Program-made: the position numbers and the translations under genes
Shown here: positions 62,578-64,000 of the stretch, one piece after another
Position numbering within the stretch: position 1 is the stretch's first letter
Layout: each line of letters opens with the position of its first letter
Assembly (NCBI RefSeq): GCF_014645815.1
Contig: NZ_BMML01000040.1
Location: forward strand, 1 to 64,000
DNA: 64,000 nt
Direction: 5' to 3'
Origin: Streptomyces fuscichromogenes
Lineage (GTDB): Bacteria; Actinomycetota; Actinomycetes; Streptomycetales; Streptomycetaceae
Notes under the pieces: generated by a model
Told to the model about the DNA's origin: nothing
The model's database searches: none
The model's input: the letters and a program-made list of their open reading frames with translations, nothing else

Positions 62578-64000
62578 GTGGTTGAGCGTACAGGGTGGGA
62601 CCGTCGGCTGTCGGTGGTGGCTGACGGGAAGGGGCTGGTCGGGCATGCCGGGGCGGTGCTGCTGCGACGGTGCGCGGACCGGACGGGGATGACGGGGGCG
62701 CTGGCCAAAGTGCTGCCGTCCAGCATGGTGGCCGGCTGGCGGGACCGGGCAGGGGTGCTGGTGCACCTGGCGGTCGCGATCGTGCTCGGGGCGTCGAACC
62801 TGTCGGAGGCCGAGCAGCTCCAGCTTCACCATCGCCCGCTGTTCGGGCCCGAGGCATCGGACTCGACCGCCCGCCGCGCTCTTGCCGCGCTCGACGAGAC
62901 CACCCTGGCGAAGATCGGCAAGGTGCGGGCGAGGGTGCGCCGGCACGTTTGGGGCCTGCTGCATCTGCGGCCGGGCGGCTTCCCCTGGCTGACGGTGGCC
63001 GGTAAGCGGCTGCGCGGGTGGATCGTCATCGACCTCGATGCGACGGTCATCACCTCGGCGTCGAAGAAGGCCGGGGCGGCGGTCACCTTCAAGAAGACGT
63101 ACGGGTTTCATCCGCTGGCCGCGCGGTGCGCGAACACTACGGAGTCCCTGTCCATGCTGCTGCGGCCGGGCAACGCCGGGGCGAACACGGTGGCCGACCA
63201 CATCGCCGTGCTCACCGACGCCCTCACGCAGATCCCCCGATCGCCGGCCGCGAAGATCCTCATCCGGGCAGACGGGGCCGGAGCCACGCATGGGCTGCTC
63301 GAACACCTCGAAGCGTTGAACACCACGCGGCGCACGGTCCGTTACACCGTCGGCTGGAAGATCACCGAAGACGACGAGAAAGCTATCGCCCGGCTGCCCG
63401 GAAGCGCCTGGGAGACCTCCGTGCACCAGGACGGCAGCCTCCAGGAGGGCTACTTCGTCGCCGAGTTGACCGGGCTGAACACCCGCGAGGGCTGGCCAGA
63501 GGGCATGCGGCTGATCGTGCGCCGGGTGCGTCCGACCCGGCGGCACCTGAAAAAGCTGACCGCGTTCGAGAAGAAGACCGGCTGGCGCTACTGCATCACC
63601 GCGACCAACATCCGTCACATGTGGGGTGTCGCCGGCTCGGGCCACGCCCAGTTCCTGGACGTGCTGCACCGCTCGCACGCCGGTGTGGAAGACCGGGTGC
63701 GCACCAACAAGGCGATGGGGCTGGACAACCTGCCCTCGCAATCGTGGGAGGTCAACCGCGGCTGGATGCTCGCCGCGAACATCGCCGCCGATCTCGACGC
63801 GTGGGTGCGGCTGCTGGCCCTGCACGACATCGATGACCTGGCCGCGGCGGAGCCGGACACCATGCGTTTCCGCCTCTACCACCTGCCCGCCCGCCTCGCC
63901 GACCACGCCCGCCGCCGCTGGCTGCGGATCGAGCGGACCTGGCCCTGGGCGACCGCGTTCACCACCTGCTGGCAGCGCCTGACCGCACTCCCGGCCCTCC
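62578..64000 (+). CDS. IS1380-family transposase, C-terminus outside window
   Basis: GTG 62578 opens a frame that runs 474 codons to the edge without a stop. It reads VERTGWDRRLSVVADGKGLV, DDE residues in WIVIDLDATVITSASKKAG and ILIRADGAGATHGLLEHL, then EGYFVAELTGLNTREGWPEG and NRGWMLAANIAADLDAWVRL, all typical of IS1380. It looks intact as far as it is visible. Confidence 0.9.
   Translation, partial: MVERTGWDRRLSVVADGKGLVGHAGAVLLRRCADRTGMTGALAKVLPSSMVAGWRDRAGVLVHLAVAIVLGASNLSEAEQLQLHHRPLFGPEASDSTARRALAALDETTLAKIGKVRARVRRHVWGLLHLRPGGFPWLTVAGKRLRGWIVIDLDATVITSASKKAGAAVTFKKTYGFHPLAARCANTTESLSMLLRPGNAGANTVADHIAVLTDALTQIPRSPAAKILIRADGAGATHGLLEHLEALNTTRRTVRYTVGWKITEDDEKAIARLPGSAWETSVHQDGSLQEGYFVAELTGLNTREGWPEGMRLIVRRVRPTRRHLKKLTAFEKKTGWRYCITATNIRHMWGVAGSGHAQFLDVLHRSHAGVEDRVRTNKAMGLDNLPSQSWEVNRGWMLAANIAADLDAWVRLLALHDIDDLAAAEPDTMRFRLYHLPARLADHARRRWLRIERTWPWATAFTTCWQRLTALPAL

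Larger units (their letters stand above)
62461..64000 (+). mobile_element. IS1380-family insertion sequence, right part outside window
   Basis: The element includes a 5' untranslated region and a transposase that is still open at the right edge. The left tip probably lies near CCCTGGGTATTCAGCGG (62461), but without the right end it cannot be confirmed. Full IS1380 elements are about 1.6-1.7 kb, so only the last stretch should be missing. Confidence 0.8.

Noticed and set aside
62545..63906. 453-codon minus-strand frame
   Set aside because: Shadow of the IS1380 transposase, which is open to the window edge on the plus strand.

Overview
The window is high-GC actinomycete DNA, most likely from Streptomyces or a close relative: strong G/C third positions, many GTG starts, ATGA/GTGA gene overlaps, and IS21, IS3, ISL3, IS5, IS630, ISAs1 and IS1380 type elements common in that genus. 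Gene calls rest on reading the translations; no database search was run.

Region 1 (1-4.3 kb) is a conflict/immunity-type locus. A caspase-like/STAND NTPase protein is translationally coupled to a beta-propeller-like protein that runs off the left edge, and is divergent from an LCAT-like alpha/beta hydrolase. Region 2 (4.3-17.6 kb) is a pile-up of mobile DNA. An ISL3 fragment is followed by an IS21-type element whose istA and istB are each split by a different multi-recombinase (Tn554-like) transposon. Both host genes can be rejoined in frame on paper. Then come a transposon-associated helix-turn-helix gene, a DUF5372 gene, an IS3 right end, and a cytochrome P450 pseudogene that the IS3 truncated.

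Region 3 (about 17.6-57.7 kb) is a biosynthetic gene cluster for a small nonribosomal peptide that I cannot name. Its NRPS is fully dissociated: five A domains, five carrier proteins, three free-standing C domains and a vestigial C lobe lie on eight polypeptides, with MbtH and a type II thioesterase. A lyase, GHMP kinase and cysteine-synthase-like triad matches the known threonine to 2,3-diaminobutyrate route; here the PLP enzyme is fused to an ATP-grasp ligase. Tailoring candidates are an L-threonine-aldolase-like enzyme, class III aminotransferase, NodU-type carbamoyltransferase, bicovalent FAD oxidase, tandem split-barrel (PPOX) protein, two cupins, a methyltransferase, a Fem/GNAT-like acyltransferase, and a TauD-fold protein lacking its metal and 2-oxoglutarate ligands. 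An MFS pump and an FHA/winged-helix regulator with a TTA codon complete it. A repeated operator, CCTGAC-N4-GTCAGTAC, lies 37-38 nt upstream of a TANNNT -10 box at four promoters (18.0, 41.05, 54.2 and 57.7 kb), with a weaker copy at 28.9 kb.

Transposons have damaged the cluster. An 896-bp IS5-type element splits one cluster gene, with perfect 17-bp inverted repeats and an AGT duplication. An IS630 element landed exactly on an NRPS stop codon, changing TAG to TAA without altering the protein. The P450 is dead.

Region 4 (57.8-64 kb) holds an ISAs1 fragment, a 5'-truncated SDR gene, a small conserved hypothetical gene, a GalE-type epimerase, a Nudix hydrolase, a HAD hydrolase, short tandem repeats, and an IS1380 transposase that runs off the right edge.
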